A stretch of DNA of 64,000 bases from Orbus sasakiae. Its GTDB lineage: Bacteria > Pseudomonadota > Gammaproteobacteria > Enterobacterales > Orbaceae. Position 1 is the stretch's first letter; each line of letters opens with the position of its first letter. Below the pieces are notes generated by a model that was not told where the DNA came from, did no database searches, and saw nothing but the letters and a program-made list of their open reading frames with translations. Position numbers and translations under genes: made by a program. The stretch covers positions 1 to 64,000 of the forward strand of contig NZ_BAABHY010000005.1 in assembly GCF_039542345.1 (NCBI RefSeq). Reading direction: 5' to 3'. Below, piece by piece: positions 45,039-53,970 of this stretch.

Positions 45039-45352
45039 GTGGTTAATTTAATCGATAATCGAATAAATGTGATAAAACACCTTATCCTTTTGATAATCAA
45101 TAATATATTTTTTCATGATCTTATCTAAAATCCGACTTTAGTAACATAATGCCATCTTCATAATCGATCATTCATCAAAAAGCACCCCGCAAATGTCTTA
45201 AGAGTGACAGATTATTCACCTAATTATCACCATAATAGATAGCGATAAGTGTGATATTGGACATCTTGCATGACACATCAGATCGCGTCATATCACCGAT
45301 ATTTAACACCAAGATACCAAGCAATCCTTTGTACAATATTGGGGAAGTGAAG

Positions 45353-46846
45353 ATGAAAAAGATTATCCATATTAATGATAACGATAATGTGATTATCGCT
45401 CTTGAACCCATTAATCAAGGTGATGTTTTGGTTGTTAAGCAAAATCATATTACGGCTAAACATGCCATTGCGCAGGGTCACAAAATGGCCATTGAGCCGA
45501 TAGCTGTAAATCACAATATCATCAAATATGGTTTTGCTATTGGTCATGCAACCGCCCCAATACAGATCGGAGAACATGTTCATACACATAATCTTACAAC
45601 TAATTTAGGGCAATTAGATGAATATCAATATCAACCCAATCGTCCTACAATAAAAACCCAATATGATGACCGAGAAATACAAATTTATCGCCGAGAGAAC
45701 GGCTCCGTTGGTATTCGTAATGAATTATGGATTATTCCAACCGTCGGTTGCGTTAACGGTATTGCCCAACAAATTGCTAAAAAATTTATCACACAGCTAG
45801 CACAACATACTGAAAATTTTAGTGATGTATACGTGCTCACCCATCCCTATGGCTGTTCACAATTAGGGCAAGACCATCAAAATACACGAACCATTTTACA
45901 AGATATGGTTAATCATCCTAATGCCGGTGGCGTTCTTGTGATTGGACTCGGTTGTGAAAATAATCAACTTAATGTATTTCGCGACACCTTGGGCGAATAT
46001 TCTCCTGAGCGTGTTAAATTTATGATATTACAAGAAGAAAACGATGAAATTACTACAGGAGTCAAACATCTCAATCAACTTTACCAACACCTCAAAAATG
46101 ACAAACGGGTCACTGGTAAATTAAGTGAACTAAAATTTGGTCTAGAATGTGGTGGTTCTGATGGTTTATCGGGTATTACAGCTAACCCCTTACTGGGTCA
46201 GTTTTCAGATTACGTCATCAGCTATGGTGGCACTACAGTATTAACCGAAGTGCCTGAAATGTTCGGTGCAGAAACCATTTTAATGTCACATTGTATTGAT
46301 GAAATCACGTTTAATAAAACCGTCGAAATGATCAATGATTTTAAGCGTTATTTTATGGCCTACGATCAACCAATTTACGAGAACCCATCTCCCGGCAATA
46401 AAGCCGGAGGCATTACGACATTAGAAGACAAATCATTAGGTTGCACGCAAAAAGCAGGTCACAGCCAAGTGGTCGATGTTTTAGCGTATGGTGAACGTTT
46501 AAGCAAAAACGGGCTTAATTTATTATCTGCACCCGGTAATGATGCTGTTGCCACGAGCGCACTGATTGCAGCTGGTTGTCACATGATATTATTTTCAACG
46601 GGTCGAGGGACGCCTTATGGTGGATTCGTCCCAACCGTTAAGGTGGCAACCAATAGCACCTTAGCCAATAAAAAACCAACATGGATCGATTTTAATGCAG
46701 GGCAATTAGTTGATGGCCTACCTATGCATGAGCTATTAGCTCAATTTATTAACTTAATTGTTGAAATTGCCAATGGTAGACCAAGTTGTAATGAACGCAA
46801 TGAATTTAAAGAACTGGCCATTTTTAAAAATGGCGTTACGGAATAA
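45353..46846 (+). CDS. uxaA: D-altronate dehydratase
   Basis: Dehydrates D-altronate to 2-keto-3-deoxygluconate in galacturonate breakdown. 497 residues (495 in E. coli). The N-terminal SAF domain contains ARGH-like AIAQGHKMA; the C-terminal dehydratase domain has NELWIIPTVGCVNGIA, FGLECGGSDGLSGITANP and LSAPGNDAVATSAL, near identical to E. coli UxaA. The ATG at 45353 has GGGGAAG upstream; earlier in-frame codons are not homologous. No other hexuronate gene (uxaB, uxaC, exuT, kdgK) is nearby. Confidence 0.94.
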   Translation: MKKIIHINDNDNVIIALEPINQGDVLVVKQNHITAKHAIAQGHKMAIEPIAVNHNIIKYGFAIGHATAPIQIGEHVHTHNLTTNLGQLDEYQYQPNRPTIKTQYDDREIQIYRRENGSVGIRNELWIIPTVGCVNGIAQQIAKKFITQLAQHTENFSDVYVLTHPYGCSQLGQDHQNTRTILQDMVNHPNAGGVLVIGLGCENNQLNVFRDTLGEYSPERVKFMILQEENDEITTGVKHLNQLYQHLKNDKRVTGKLSELKFGLECGGSDGLSGITANPLLGQFSDYVISYGGTTVLTEVPEMFGAETILMSHCIDEITFNKTVEMINDFKRYFMAYDQPIYENPSPGNKAGGITTLEDKSLGCTQKAGHSQVVDVLAYGERLSKNGLNLLSAPGNDAVATSALIAAGCHMILFSTGRGTPYGGFVPTVKVATNSTLANKKPTWIDFNAGQLVDGLPMHELLAQFINLIVEIANGRPSCNERNEFKELAIFKNGVTE

Positions 46847-47018
46847 TGACCTATATTTTTATAACCATAAAATATAAAGTTCAAACGTTATTATAATAGG
46901 CCAGTAAAGCATTTTATTTTAAGCGTATATCGTCGCTACTTAATAAAAAATATCGTTTTTTGATTTTACACATTTAGCTGTTATATTGAGGGTATCTACC
47001 AAACCATTATCGATTACT

Positions 47019-47477
47019 ATGAGTAAAAATAATCTTAAACTCGAGCTTAATACAGCAAAACAAAACGGATTTTATGAAATTAGTGAAGCCGCTAAACTCA
47101 GTGGCGTTAATGCAAAAATGATTCGTTATTATGAATCCAAAGACTTATTACCACAAGCCAAGCGGACTATCTCTAATTATCGTATTTACTCTGCTCAAGA
47201 TATCCAAATGCTGATATTAATTAAACGAGCACGCTCGTTGGGATTTCCATTAGAACAAATTAAACAATTATTAAAATTATGGGATAACCAATATCGTGCC
47301 AGTAAAGATGTCAAACAATTAGTCTTAGGGCATATTGCAGAGCTTGAAGATAAAATTAAACAGATGCAAGCAATGTGTCAAACGCTACATCATTTAGCTG
47401 ACTGTTGCTATGGTAATAAAGATCCGCAGTGTTTTATTCTTGATTCTTTAGCTGAGCTAACACCAACTCAATCTTGA
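47019..47477 (+). CDS. MerR-family regulator, CueR-like
   Basis: 152-residue MerR-type activator. The N-terminal winged helix has FYEISEAAKLSGVNAKMIRYYE and DLLPQAKRTISNYRIY; a coiled dimerisation helix follows. The C-terminal metal loop CCYGNKDPQC keeps two Cys with seven residues between them, the same spacing as the Cu(I) ligands of E. coli CueR. Copper, silver or gold sensing is therefore likely. The ATG at 47019 is preferred over a TTG at 46986. No copA, cueO or other copper gene is in the window, so its target is elsewhere. Confidence 0.8.
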   Translation: MSKNNLKLELNTAKQNGFYEISEAAKLSGVNAKMIRYYESKDLLPQAKRTISNYRIYSAQDIQMLILIKRARSLGFPLEQIKQLLKLWDNQYRASKDVKQLVLGHIAELEDKIKQMQAMCQTLHHLADCCYGNKDPQCFILDSLAELTPTQS

Positions 47478-47487
47478 TAAAATGGTT

Positions 47488-47514
47488 ATCCCGTTGATGT
47501 GCAATCAATGGGAT
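47488..47514 (+). terminator. Hairpin after the CueR-like gene
   Basis: ATCCCGTTGAT / ATCAATGGGAT forms an 11-bp stem (one G-T pair) with a 5-base loop, just after the gene; the T tract is poor. Confidence 0.55.
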
Positions 47515-47567
47515 ACTATTTGTTATCAATTATCATCGTTCATTATGCTGACTTTCCTTAAAATATC

Positions 47568-47585
47568 TTTCAGTCGATACTGAAA
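47568..47585 (+). promoter_or_regulatory. Palindromic operator candidate ahead of dhaK
   Basis: TTTCAGT-CGAT-ACTGAAA, perfect 7-bp arms, lies 21 bases before the dhaK ATG. The position suits a repressor site; no regulator gene is adjacent. Confidence 0.4.
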
Positions 47586-47606
47586 TCAATCTAAAGAGGG
47601 AAAGTA

Positions 47607-48611
47607 ATGCGAAAACCTAAAAAATTACTCAATGATCCAAATAATGTCAGACGTGAAGTCATGGATGGGCTTGTGTATGCATATAACGGCAAACTTAACG
47701 CAATTGATGAGTATTGCGCAGTATATCGCCAACCTATCGATCGTGAACAAGTGATTATTGTCAGTGGTGGCGGTAGCGGCCATGAACCGACATTTGCCGG
47801 TTTTATTGGAGAAGGTGGCATTGATGCGTGTGCACTAGGTGAAGTCTTTACCTCTCCATCACCGGATCAAATTATTGAAGTGACAAAAGCCGCTCATAAC
47901 CATCAAGGCGTGCTTTTCCTATACGGTAATTACTCCGGTGATGGCATGAACTTTGATATTGCAGCGGAAATTCTTGCCGAAGAAGGAATTCAAACCTTAA
48001 CGGTTAGAGGAACAGATGATATTGCCTCCGCCCCGTTAGAAAGAATCACCGATCGCCGTGGCGTTGCTGGGATTATGTTCCTTTACAAAATAGCCGGCAG
48101 TGCAGCGCAATTTAAAAAATATGATTTAAACCGTCTTTATGAAGTAACGAAAAAAGCCAATCACAACACCCGTACCATTGGTGTTGCACTTGATGGCTGT
48201 GCCCTGCCCCAATCCGCCAAGTTTAACTTTGAACTGGCTGATGATGAAATTGAAATGGGTATTGGCATTCATGGTGAAGCAGGCTTACGCCGTCAAAAGA
48301 TCACGTCCATGGATGAGACGGTTGCAGAAATGGTTGATCGACTTTGTACCGATTTGCCCTATCACGCTGGCGATAAGATTTGCGTCTCGATCAATAATTT
48401 AGGTGCTTTAAGCAATACCGAACTGTTAATTGCCACCAAAAAGGTCGGTGAAGAGCTAAAACAGCGAGGCATCATTACTCACGATATCGTGACCGGTCAT
48501 TTTTGTACATCACTTGAAATGTCAGGGTTCTCAATCAGTTTTCTAAAACTCGATAATGAATTACAAGCACTTTATGACTTGCCATGTCATACGTTAGGTT
48601 GGAGGAAATAA
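47607..48611 (+). CDS. dhaK: Dihydroxyacetone kinase-type subunit DhaK (module 1)
   Basis: Substrate-binding subunit that holds a short ketose or aldose covalently as a hemiaminal on a histidine. 334 residues. Motifs: SGGGSGHEPTFAGFIGEGGID, YGNYSGDGMNFD and GIGIHGEAGLRR, whose His is the hemiaminal residue. It lacks the loop insertion of E. coli PTS-type DhaK, and no DhaM phosphotransfer gene follows, so an ATP-linked or non-DHA role (for example erythrulose or another triose/tetrose) is possible. GAGGG precedes the ATG. Operon with dhaL 1 base downstream. Confidence 0.85.
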   Translation: MRKPKKLLNDPNNVRREVMDGLVYAYNGKLNAIDEYCAVYRQPIDREQVIIVSGGGSGHEPTFAGFIGEGGIDACALGEVFTSPSPDQIIEVTKAAHNHQGVLFLYGNYSGDGMNFDIAAEILAEEGIQTLTVRGTDDIASAPLERITDRRGVAGIMFLYKIAGSAAQFKKYDLNRLYEVTKKANHNTRTIGVALDGCALPQSAKFNFELADDEIEMGIGIHGEAGLRRQKITSMDETVAEMVDRLCTDLPYHAGDKICVSINNLGALSNTELLIATKKVGEELKQRGIITHDIVTGHFCTSLEMSGFSISFLKLDNELQALYDLPCHTLGWRK

Positions 48612-48612
48612 T

Positions 48613-49239
48613 ATGAATGTAGCACAAACCAAAGCAATGATGCTTTATACCGCAGAAAAAATGGTGGAAAGTGAACCAACGTTGACCGCATTGGATCAAG
48701 TGATTGGGGATGGCGATCATGGTATCGGAATGCAACGCGGTTTTGCCGCCGTAATGGTACAACTGCAAGATCCCGCCTTTCATGCAAACGATATTGGTGA
48801 TTTTTTTACACAAGTCGGAACAAAGCTCATGACGTCAATGGGCGGGGCATCTGGAGCCATTTTTGGTACCTTATTTCGAGCTGGTGGTAAAAGTATTACC
48901 GGTGAAATGACCTTAAACAGCAATGTACTTTGTAAATTGCTTAATGATGGTTGGCAAGCAGTATATCTACGTGGTAATGCCAAACCCGGCGATAAAACGA
49001 TGGTTGATGCATTAGCCGCCGCAGCCGAAACCGCACAAAAAACCCAAGATGAGCCGTTAAAGCAAGCCCTTCCACAAATTGCAAAAGCAGCAATGGATGG
49101 TGCTGAACAAACAAAACAGATGATTGCGGTATTTGGACGAGCAAAAAACCTCGGTGAACGCGCAATTGGTCATGTTGATCCCGGTTCGGTGTCTATGGCA
49201 TATATTTTACAGTATATGAGTGATTATCTTAATCAGTAG
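48613..49239 (+). CDS. dhaL: Dihydroxyacetone kinase-type nucleotide subunit DhaL (module 1)
   Basis: Eight-helix nucleotide-binding subunit that phosphorylates the sugar on DhaK. 208 residues. The Mg-ADP site is LDQVIGDGDHGIGM with three Asp; MTSMGGASGAIFGTLF and RGNAKPGDKTMVDAL are the other family motifs. The ATG lies directly after the DhaK stop with GGAGG upstream. Followed by a very strong bidirectional terminator facing module 2. Confidence 0.87.
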   Translation: MNVAQTKAMMLYTAEKMVESEPTLTALDQVIGDGDHGIGMQRGFAAVMVQLQDPAFHANDIGDFFTQVGTKLMTSMGGASGAIFGTLFRAGGKSITGEMTLNSNVLCKLLNDGWQAVYLRGNAKPGDKTMVDALAAAAETAQKTQDEPLKQALPQIAKAAMDGAEQTKQMIAVFGRAKNLGERAIGHVDPGSVSMAYILQYMSDYLNQ

Positions 49240-49250
49240 CTTGATGTTGT

Positions 49251-49286
49251 AATAAAAAATGGTCATGTGAATGACCATTTTTTATT
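49251..49286. terminator. Perfect bidirectional terminator between the two DhaKL modules
   Basis: A 16-bp perfect stem AATAAAAAATGGTCAT / ATGACCATTTTTTATT with a 4-base loop gives T tracts on both strands between the converging dhaL genes. Confidence 0.95.
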
Positions 49287-49351
49287 TGTAGCAAGATACG
49301 CTGGCAATGTTCGTTATTTTTTTATCATAATAGGCAATTATAGTGTAAAAA

Positions 49352-49990
49352 CTAGGCTGTCATGTGCCCAGCCGCGAATTCCGAATACCCTTGCAATAAT
49401 AGCTGAGCAACATACGCGCCGGGATCAAGAAGTGCCCGCGAGTTTTCTCCACGGGTTGCAGCTCGCCCATGCACCGCAAGCATCGTTTGCGTTGCCTTAG
49501 CCCCTTGCTCTGCACTGATATAAGCCTTGTTTGCAAGTGCCTGCCAAGATGATTCACCTGCATTTTTTAATGTTTGAACGGCAGGATACAAGCCATCTAA
49601 AAATGTCTTATCTCCAACATTTGCTTTACCGCGTGCTTGTACACCATCGAAATAGGCAACAAAAATATCGGCAAATTCATGACTCTCTATGGTTGTTTTA
49701 CCTTTAAACACTTTGCCCACCTGCATTAACCCTGAAGCCATTAATGTGCCCATTGTTGACGGCACCGCCGTTGACATCGTTTTGCCTGCCAAGTAAAAAA
49801 ACTTCCCTATATCAGCTTCATCGCTGTCTTTGATGGCTTGATAGGCAGCACAAAAACCATCACTCATTGTTAGCCCTAAATCACCGTCGCCCACAACACT
49901 ATCGAGATCGATCAGCGTCTCTCGCTGAGTTTGCATAATCTGTGCCCAGTTTGCAAATAACGGTTTTAAATCAGCGGTCGTAAATTGCAT
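49352..49990 (-). CDS. dhaL: Dihydroxyacetone kinase-type nucleotide subunit DhaL (module 2)
   Basis: Second DhaL paralogue, 212 residues. The Mg-binding motif is DLDSVVGDGDLGLTM: the three Asp are kept but the usual His after GDGD is Leu, unlike module 1. STMGTLMASGLM and RGKANVGDKTFLDGL are present. Last gene of the PTS/aldolase operon. AGGAG is 6 bases before the second of two adjacent ATGs, so 49990 is chosen over 49993. Confidence 0.85.
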   Translation of the reverse strand: MQFTTADLKPLFANWAQIMQTQRETLIDLDSVVGDGDLGLTMSDGFCAAYQAIKDSDEADIGKFFYLAGKTMSTAVPSTMGTLMASGLMQVGKVFKGKTTIESHEFADIFVAYFDGVQARGKANVGDKTFLDGLYPAVQTLKNAGESSWQALANKAYISAEQGAKATQTMLAVHGRAATRGENSRALLDPGAYVAQLLLQGYSEFAAGHMTA

Positions 49991-50006
49991 CATGCACTCC
50001 TTTTAC

Positions 50007-51023
50007 TTACAATTGGAACTGTTTAAAAAATGGCGTATCCGCTTGTGCTTTCAGTAAGCGTTTTAATTCATCATCCACCTTTAACACACTAATTGATAAA
50101 CCGGACATCTCCATCGCGGTTGCGTATTCGCCGACATAGGTATGACAGACTTTAATGTTTTCAGCTTGCAAGATTTGCTGTACACGGCGATAAACCACAT
50201 ATTGTTCTTCCAATGGTGTGCCACCAAGTCCATTAATCAATACGGCAACTTCATCCCCACTTTGATACGGAATATCGTCTAGTATTTGCGGGAGGATTTC
50301 ATTCACAATTTCATCTGCACTCAGTAATTTACCGCGACGAATCCCTGTTTCACCATGAATCCCCATGCCGATTTCCATTTCATCTTCAGCGATTGAAAAA
50401 CCCGGTTTCCCCACGCGAGGGACGATACATGGCGATAATCCTACGCCCATCGTACGAACGTTCTGGCATGCCTTTAAAGCAATGCGTTTCACATTGTCTA
50501 AGTCCATCATTTCTGCCGCCGCTGCCCCTGCGCACTTATACACAAAAAAGATGCCGGCCACGCCACGTCGCGTGTTTTTTTGCCCGGCATTAACCGCCGC
50601 CGCAGAAGCCACATCATCGCCAGCTACGACAGATTCAACACGAATATCGGCTTCAAAATCCGCCATTTCAGCCGCCATGTCAAAATTAAAAATATCACCG
50701 TTATAATTACCATAGATATATAAAACACCGGCACCTGCATCAATCGCTTTGGTAATTTCAAACATCTGTTCGGCGCTTGGTGATTGGAAGACATCACCGA
50801 TCGCACAACCATCAAGCATACCTTTACCAACATAACCTAAAAATAGGGGTAAATGTCCGGAACCGCCACCCGTTGAAATCCCGACTTTACCCGCCACTTT
50901 GTGCTGAGTAACTAAACAATGCAAATCATCATTCACATAGGTCACATCATGAGGATGTGCGGCATAGATCCCTTCTAACATCTCAGGTATAAAATTTTCT
51001 GGCTTATTAATTATTTTTTTCAT
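50007..51023 (-). CDS. dhaK: Dihydroxyacetone kinase-type subunit DhaK (module 2)
   Basis: Second DhaK paralogue, 338 residues from MKKIINKPENFIPEM. Motifs: STGGGSGHLPLFLGYVGKG, YGNYNGDIFNFDMA, and MGIHGETGIRRGKL with the substrate-binding His. GGAG precedes the chosen ATG; 39 upstream in-frame codons look non-coding. It lies between a class II aldolase and DhaL, so it probably phosphorylates the aldehyde or dihydroxyacetone released by the aldolase. No DhaM is present. Confidence 0.85.
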   Translation of the reverse strand: MKKIINKPENFIPEMLEGIYAAHPHDVTYVNDDLHCLVTQHKVAGKVGISTGGGSGHLPLFLGYVGKGMLDGCAIGDVFQSPSAEQMFEITKAIDAGAGVLYIYGNYNGDIFNFDMAAEMADFEADIRVESVVAGDDVASAAAVNAGQKNTRRGVAGIFFVYKCAGAAAAEMMDLDNVKRIALKACQNVRTMGVGLSPCIVPRVGKPGFSIAEDEMEIGMGIHGETGIRRGKLLSADEIVNEILPQILDDIPYQSGDEVAVLINGLGGTPLEEQYVVYRRVQQILQAENIKVCHTYVGEYATAMEMSGLSISVLKVDDELKRLLKAQADTPFFKQFQL

Positions 51024-51158
51024 CGTTGTTGCTCCAATACGATATAACCATCGCTTGCAAGATTTTAAAACGCTTAAACTCAATATCAAATCAGCGTGCT
51101 TGATGATGACTATCCCTACTGATGGCATAACACCCGCCATGCCATCAGTGAGTTCATG

Positions 51159-51827
51159 CTATTTTTTAAATTTAATTTGGGTAGGGTAAGCCCAGCTTTT
51201 TAACTCTTCCGCAGGGAAGCCACCAGGATCGCGTCCACCATTGATCAATAATGCGTGGTAATAAATCTCAGCCATCTCTTCGATATAGGCGGCTTTCAAT
51301 ACGGCTTCATACGGGTCCTTATCAACGGCGATTGCGCCATGTTTTTCCATTAAGATAGCATCAGCACGTTTGATCGGCTCAATCACACTGTTCGACAGAT
51401 CGGGGGTACCGGGTCTGCCGTATGGTGCAACAGGTATCACACCATCTTTTAAATTCAAAATCGCACACTCATACACGACCGCTGGAATCGGTCTTGCTAG
51501 TACAGCAAACGACGTGGCATAAATAGAGTGGGTATGTGATACCGCAAACACATCCGGTCGGGCTTTGTAAATTTCAAGGTGCATTAAACATTCGCTAGTT
51601 GGGCGTAAACCGGATTCAGCTTCAATCACATTTGCATCCAAATCCATGACCACTATGTCACGAGTTGTGAGCAGTTCTTTATCAATGGTGGTTGGCGTGA
51701 CAAGCACATAACCGGTTTCTTTATCACGTACACTTGAGTTACCCGCTTTGTGCTTACAAAGTCCCCAAGCGGCTGCCTTTTTTGCCATATCAACAACATT
51801 TTGTTTTTGTATATCTAACATAGTCAT
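51159..51827 (-). CDS. Class II (zinc) aldolase/adducin-family protein
   Basis: FucA/AraD-family enzyme, 222 residues. Zinc ligands are in HTHSIYATSF and near the end in EEMAEIYYHALL; TSECLMHLEIYKARPD carries the catalytic Glu typical of fuculose-1-phosphate aldolase. The set suggests retro-aldol cleavage of a ketose 1-phosphate to dihydroxyacetone phosphate plus an aldehyde. An epimerase of the AraD type is the alternative. Located between the PRD regulator and dhaK of module 2. Confidence 0.82.
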   Translation of the reverse strand: MTMLDIQKQNVVDMAKKAAAWGLCKHKAGNSSVRDKETGYVLVTPTTIDKELLTTRDIVVMDLDANVIEAESGLRPTSECLMHLEIYKARPDVFAVSHTHSIYATSFAVLARPIPAVVYECAILNLKDGVIPVAPYGRPGTPDLSNSVIEPIKRADAILMEKHGAIAVDKDPYEAVLKAAYIEEMAEIYYHALLINGGRDPGGFPAEELKSWAYPTQIKFKK

Positions 51828-51847
51828 GCTCCTGTTTAATGATTCGG

Positions 51848-53911
51848 TTACTGGTAATGTGCAAATAAAGAATAAATGTCATCACAGCTACTCGCTGCAC
51901 GAATACGGCTAGCGCCATGCTGACACTCTAAAAATTCATTTAACTGTGCTAATGCTTTTAAATGTTTCTGTGGGTTATTGGTCGCTAATACAACGATTAA
52001 ATCGGCTTGCATATAGCCACAAATATCAATACGTTCAGGTAATTTTAGTAAGGACATACAAACTTGATTAACTCCATCATCAATACCTGCATGGGCAATA
52101 ATCAAACCATCAACCAACATGATATAAGGTTGATCGATCTGAATTTTGTTAATCATCCGTTCAGTATAATAAGGTTCAATCAGTTGTTCATCTAACAGTG
52201 GCTGCGCGGCAATTTCGATTGCCGTTTCCCATGAAATCGACGCAGTATGAGAAAGATTAATGTGCGTTTTAGGCATTAAATCAGCCAGCGATGGCGTGGT
52301 TAATTGCGACAATCGTAATGCATGATCGCTATCACTGTCGTTATACAAGTATTCTGTTAACTCTTTTTGTAATGCCTTACGATCACTAATTTGACAATGC
52401 TTTTCAATAATAAACAGCAACTCTTCCACTTGAATAATGCTTGGATCGACCCCTTGTAAGGCACCGATAACTTGATTACGAAACGCATTTTTGTGAAAGT
52501 TATTGAGCGAAGGATTAATCACAAATAACATCTTGTTGGTAGCTAAGTGTGATGTTGAAAAAACAATATCGTAATAACGATTGTATTTTTCAAACTCGCG
52601 TTTTGACATCGCTGAAGCAAAATGTAACTCGGGCAATAACACCTGTAAGGTCAAATAAAGGTATGTCGACACGGTGGCGCTGTTTTCACACACGACAATG
52701 GCGATTTTTTTGGTTTTAATTTGGTTAATCATCCCTTCTCGCGTTAACCAGCCGCCAAATAAAACAGTAATGAACGCCACTTCTTCATCAGGCATTTTAC
52801 AATGCAATAAGCGCTCAAAGGGATCAACGGCGCGACGGACGATCTCATGTAAGTGCCCAAATTCTTGCAAAACAATATCATAGACACTGTTAATGTTAGA
52901 GATATGATAACGAATACGATAATAGGCGGGTTTCCAATGTTGATATATCCGTTCAATCAATTCATTTTTATCTTTAAACGTCACACAGCTGATTTGCTCA
53001 AAGTTATCAATGACTTTGACAGCACTTTCAAGCAATATGGCATCTAAATGGAAATATTTATCGGCAATAGTTTGAATATTAGAACTTTGTACTAAAACGG
53101 TTAAAAAAATCTGTTCATTACGATCTTTAATACCAAACTTTTCAATCAATTTTTGCATCAACAAAAAATCACGACTATTCGCTGCTTCCGCATAATTGTC
53201 TGGCAGATCTTTAATCATTTTATTGGTTTCAATACGATGCAAAATAAAACAGATAAAGTACGTTAACTCTTGCAACTGCTCATCGGTAAATAAAATTTTC
53301 AGTTTCTTCTCAATTTCGCTAAAAACATGCCCAACGTGTTCAAGTCGCCCTAGCGTAATGTTGTTATTTTCAAAAAAGACTTTTTGCGCAATCGGCATCA
53401 CAATGATTTTGCGAATAATTTTTAACAGTAAATAGCGTTTATTGATTTCACTGCCCATCACACGATAACCATTTTCACGATCATAATTGACCTGTAAATC
53501 AAAGGGTTCAATGACTTTTTGGACTTTTTTAATGTCATTGATGATCGTATTTTGACTCACCATCAAAGCGGAAGATAAATGGATTAAAGACAACCGCTCA
53601 ATACGCGTGAGTAAATAGAAAATGATCAGATTTGTACGTTCTTCTTCTGAATAAATATAACGCCCAACCGCAAGGGGATCTTCGGCTTGGCGAAAGGTTT
53701 CGATAACAAGCTTGGGAACACCAAGTTTACCCGTTTTAAAACGTTTAATCGGCTCAAGATGATTTGATTCAAGAAAATCATTCACTTTTTGCAGCGTATA
53801 ACTTAATTGTTTGCGTGTTAGACTAAATTTGGCCTCCAGTTCAATCCCCGTGATACTCGGATTTTGAACAACCGCATCTAACACTTGATGAATTCGCTTA
53901 TCTACAACCAT
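51848..53911 (-). CDS. PRD-containing transcriptional activator with PTS EIIB/EIIA domains
   Basis: MtlR/ManR-type regulator, 687 residues. Order: N-terminal HTH (ITGIELEAKFSLTRKQLSYTL and the second HTH around LSSALMVSQNTIIND), PRD1 (about 190-290, with FICFILHRIE), PRD2 (about 300-400, with FGHLHEIVRRAVDPFERLLH), a GatB-like EIIB domain (KKIAIVVCENSATVST, Cys kept), and a C-terminal EIIA domain with a His in DGLIIAHAGIDDG. Phosphorylation by PTS proteins would set its activity. AGAGG is 8 bases before 53911; the in-frame ATG at 53941 lacks one. It sits within the operon it should control. Confidence 0.85.
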   Translation of the reverse strand: MVVDKRIHQVLDAVVQNPSITGIELEAKFSLTRKQLSYTLQKVNDFLESNHLEPIKRFKTGKLGVPKLVIETFRQAEDPLAVGRYIYSEEERTNLIIFYLLTRIERLSLIHLSSALMVSQNTIINDIKKVQKVIEPFDLQVNYDRENGYRVMGSEINKRYLLLKIIRKIIVMPIAQKVFFENNNITLGRLEHVGHVFSEIEKKLKILFTDEQLQELTYFICFILHRIETNKMIKDLPDNYAEAANSRDFLLMQKLIEKFGIKDRNEQIFLTVLVQSSNIQTIADKYFHLDAILLESAVKVIDNFEQISCVTFKDKNELIERIYQHWKPAYYRIRYHISNINSVYDIVLQEFGHLHEIVRRAVDPFERLLHCKMPDEEVAFITVLFGGWLTREGMINQIKTKKIAIVVCENSATVSTYLYLTLQVLLPELHFASAMSKREFEKYNRYYDIVFSTSHLATNKMLFVINPSLNNFHKNAFRNQVIGALQGVDPSIIQVEELLFIIEKHCQISDRKALQKELTEYLYNDSDSDHALRLSQLTTPSLADLMPKTHINLSHTASISWETAIEIAAQPLLDEQLIEPYYTERMINKIQIDQPYIMLVDGLIIAHAGIDDGVNQVCMSLLKLPERIDICGYMQADLIVVLATNNPQKHLKALAQLNEFLECQHGASRIRAASSCDDIYSLFAHYQ

Positions 53912-53970
53912 GAATAAACCTCTTTTATCAGCTGGTAACATCGTGTTACCAGCTTTTAGACTAATTACGT

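Larger units (their letters stand above)
44940..45352. other. Divergent region between metA and uxaA
   Basis: About 413 AT-rich bases. The metA-proximal 100 bases hold the metA promoter and MetJ operator. The uxaA-proximal part has GGGGAAG just before the uxaA ATG. I see no convincing ExuR or UxuR operator and no ORF beyond 65 codons. Confidence 0.6.

Noticed and set aside
45240..45300. Possible CRP site (TGTGATATTGG) upstream of uxaA
   Set aside because: Only one half-site matches the consensus; the other half is too poor.
50365..50706. 113-codon ORF antisense to dhaK module 2
   Set aside because: Complement of conserved DhaK motifs, no ribosome-binding site.
53911..53941. Alternative start of the PRD regulator at 53941
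   Set aside because: It lacks a ribosome-binding site, while AGAGG stands 8 bases before the ATG at 53911.
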